From contig NZ_FNWI01000004.1 in NCBI RefSeq assembly GCF_900106855.1, positions 744,001 to 808,000 of the forward strand: DNA of 64,000 nt, in the 5' to 3' direction. The number at the start of each line of letters is the position of its first letter. The stretch's first letter is position 1. Below, one piece after another: positions 63,899-64,000 of this stretch. The DNA comes from Varibaculum massiliense. Lineage in GTDB: Bacteria > Actinomycetota > Actinomycetes > Actinomycetales > Actinomycetaceae. Under the pieces are notes generated by a model. The model had not been told where the DNA came from. It did no database searches and saw nothing but the letters and a program-made list of their open reading frames with translations. Made by a program: the position numbers and the translations under genes.

Positions 63899-63912
63899 GA
63901 TTTATCTCCTAC

Positions 63913-64000
63913 CTAACGCTTCTTGCCGGTCCGGCGACGACGCACAATCAGGCGATCGCTGGCTTTATTCGGACGGCGGGTACGACCCTCGGGCTTACCC
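63913..64000 (-). CDS. rplB: 50S ribosomal protein L2 (partial, C-terminus)
   Basis: The last 29 codons of L2 are visible on the minus strand, including GRTRRPNKASDRLIVRRRR and the basic TGKKR end, with stop TAG at 63913-63915. The gene continues beyond the window. It directly precedes rpsS, as in S10 operons. Confidence 0.95.
   Translation of the reverse strand, partial: GKPEGRTRRPNKASDRLIVRRRRTGKKR

Overview
The window comes from an actinobacterial chromosome of intermediate G+C content. The ribosomal S10 operon, class Ib ribonucleotide reductase (nrdHIE plus nrdF), GuaB1-type IMP dehydrogenase relative, LAXTG-anchored surface protein, Mrp antiporter operon and LacI-controlled sugar loci together suggest a host-associated member of the Actinomycetaceae (Varibaculum/Mobiluncus/Actinomyces-like). 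That placement is inference from gene content. No rRNA, tRNA, CRISPR array, complete insertion sequence or prophage was recognised.

Layout. 1-3719: 3' part of an Mrp (Mnh) cation/proton antiporter operon (end of the A/B gene, then C to G). 3967-5066: a small accessory patch of short minus-strand genes (two distant paralogues, a gene remnant, an excisionase-like HTH protein). 5419-10937: a carbohydrate locus with a GH172 (DUF2961) enzyme, an ABC sugar importer and a divergent LacI regulator, with an operator between them. 11248-16060: a VIT-type metal transporter, then a nucleoside salvage operon (nucleoside hydrolase, MFS importer, a decayed LacI gene, ribokinase) with paired operators upstream. 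16632-20981: a sodium:solute symporter with a small membrane partner, and an OPT peptide transporter. 21165-34898: GNAT, FixX/FixC, the helicase HrpA, a secreted/lipoprotein/membrane trio of unknown function, a Ser/Thr kinase, a SprT-like protease, TetR, a phosphoribosyltransferase and GuaB1. 34964-45590: a tyrosine phosphatase, an amino-acid permease flanked by repeats, an ABC-class ATPase, nrdF, an SDR and nrdEIH. 45651-54386: luxS-mtn, a NodB deacetylase, a degenerate ADP-ribosylglycohydrolase-like protein, a LAXTG surface protein, an OatA-like acyltransferase and a HAD phosphatase. 54716-55317: a short hydrophobic peptide gene with a strong, apparently LacI-controlled promoter and a long structured 3' region. 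55638-61064: alcohol dehydrogenase, TSUP exporter, sugar/inositol porter and Gfo/Idh/MocA oxidoreductase. 61363-64000: rpsQ-rpmC-rplP-rpsC-rplV-rpsS-rplB, ending at a terminator after rpsQ.

The most unusual content is intergenic. A family of ~108 bp elements (at least eight copies) has two nested stems. Both the outer and inner arm sequences differ between copies, yet within each copy they stay complementary around conserved cores. A second hairpin family and a related subtype are interleaved with it. Two 203 bp blocks in direct orientation flank the amino-acid permease. I do not recognise these elements as a named family; they are the best candidate here for something undescribed.
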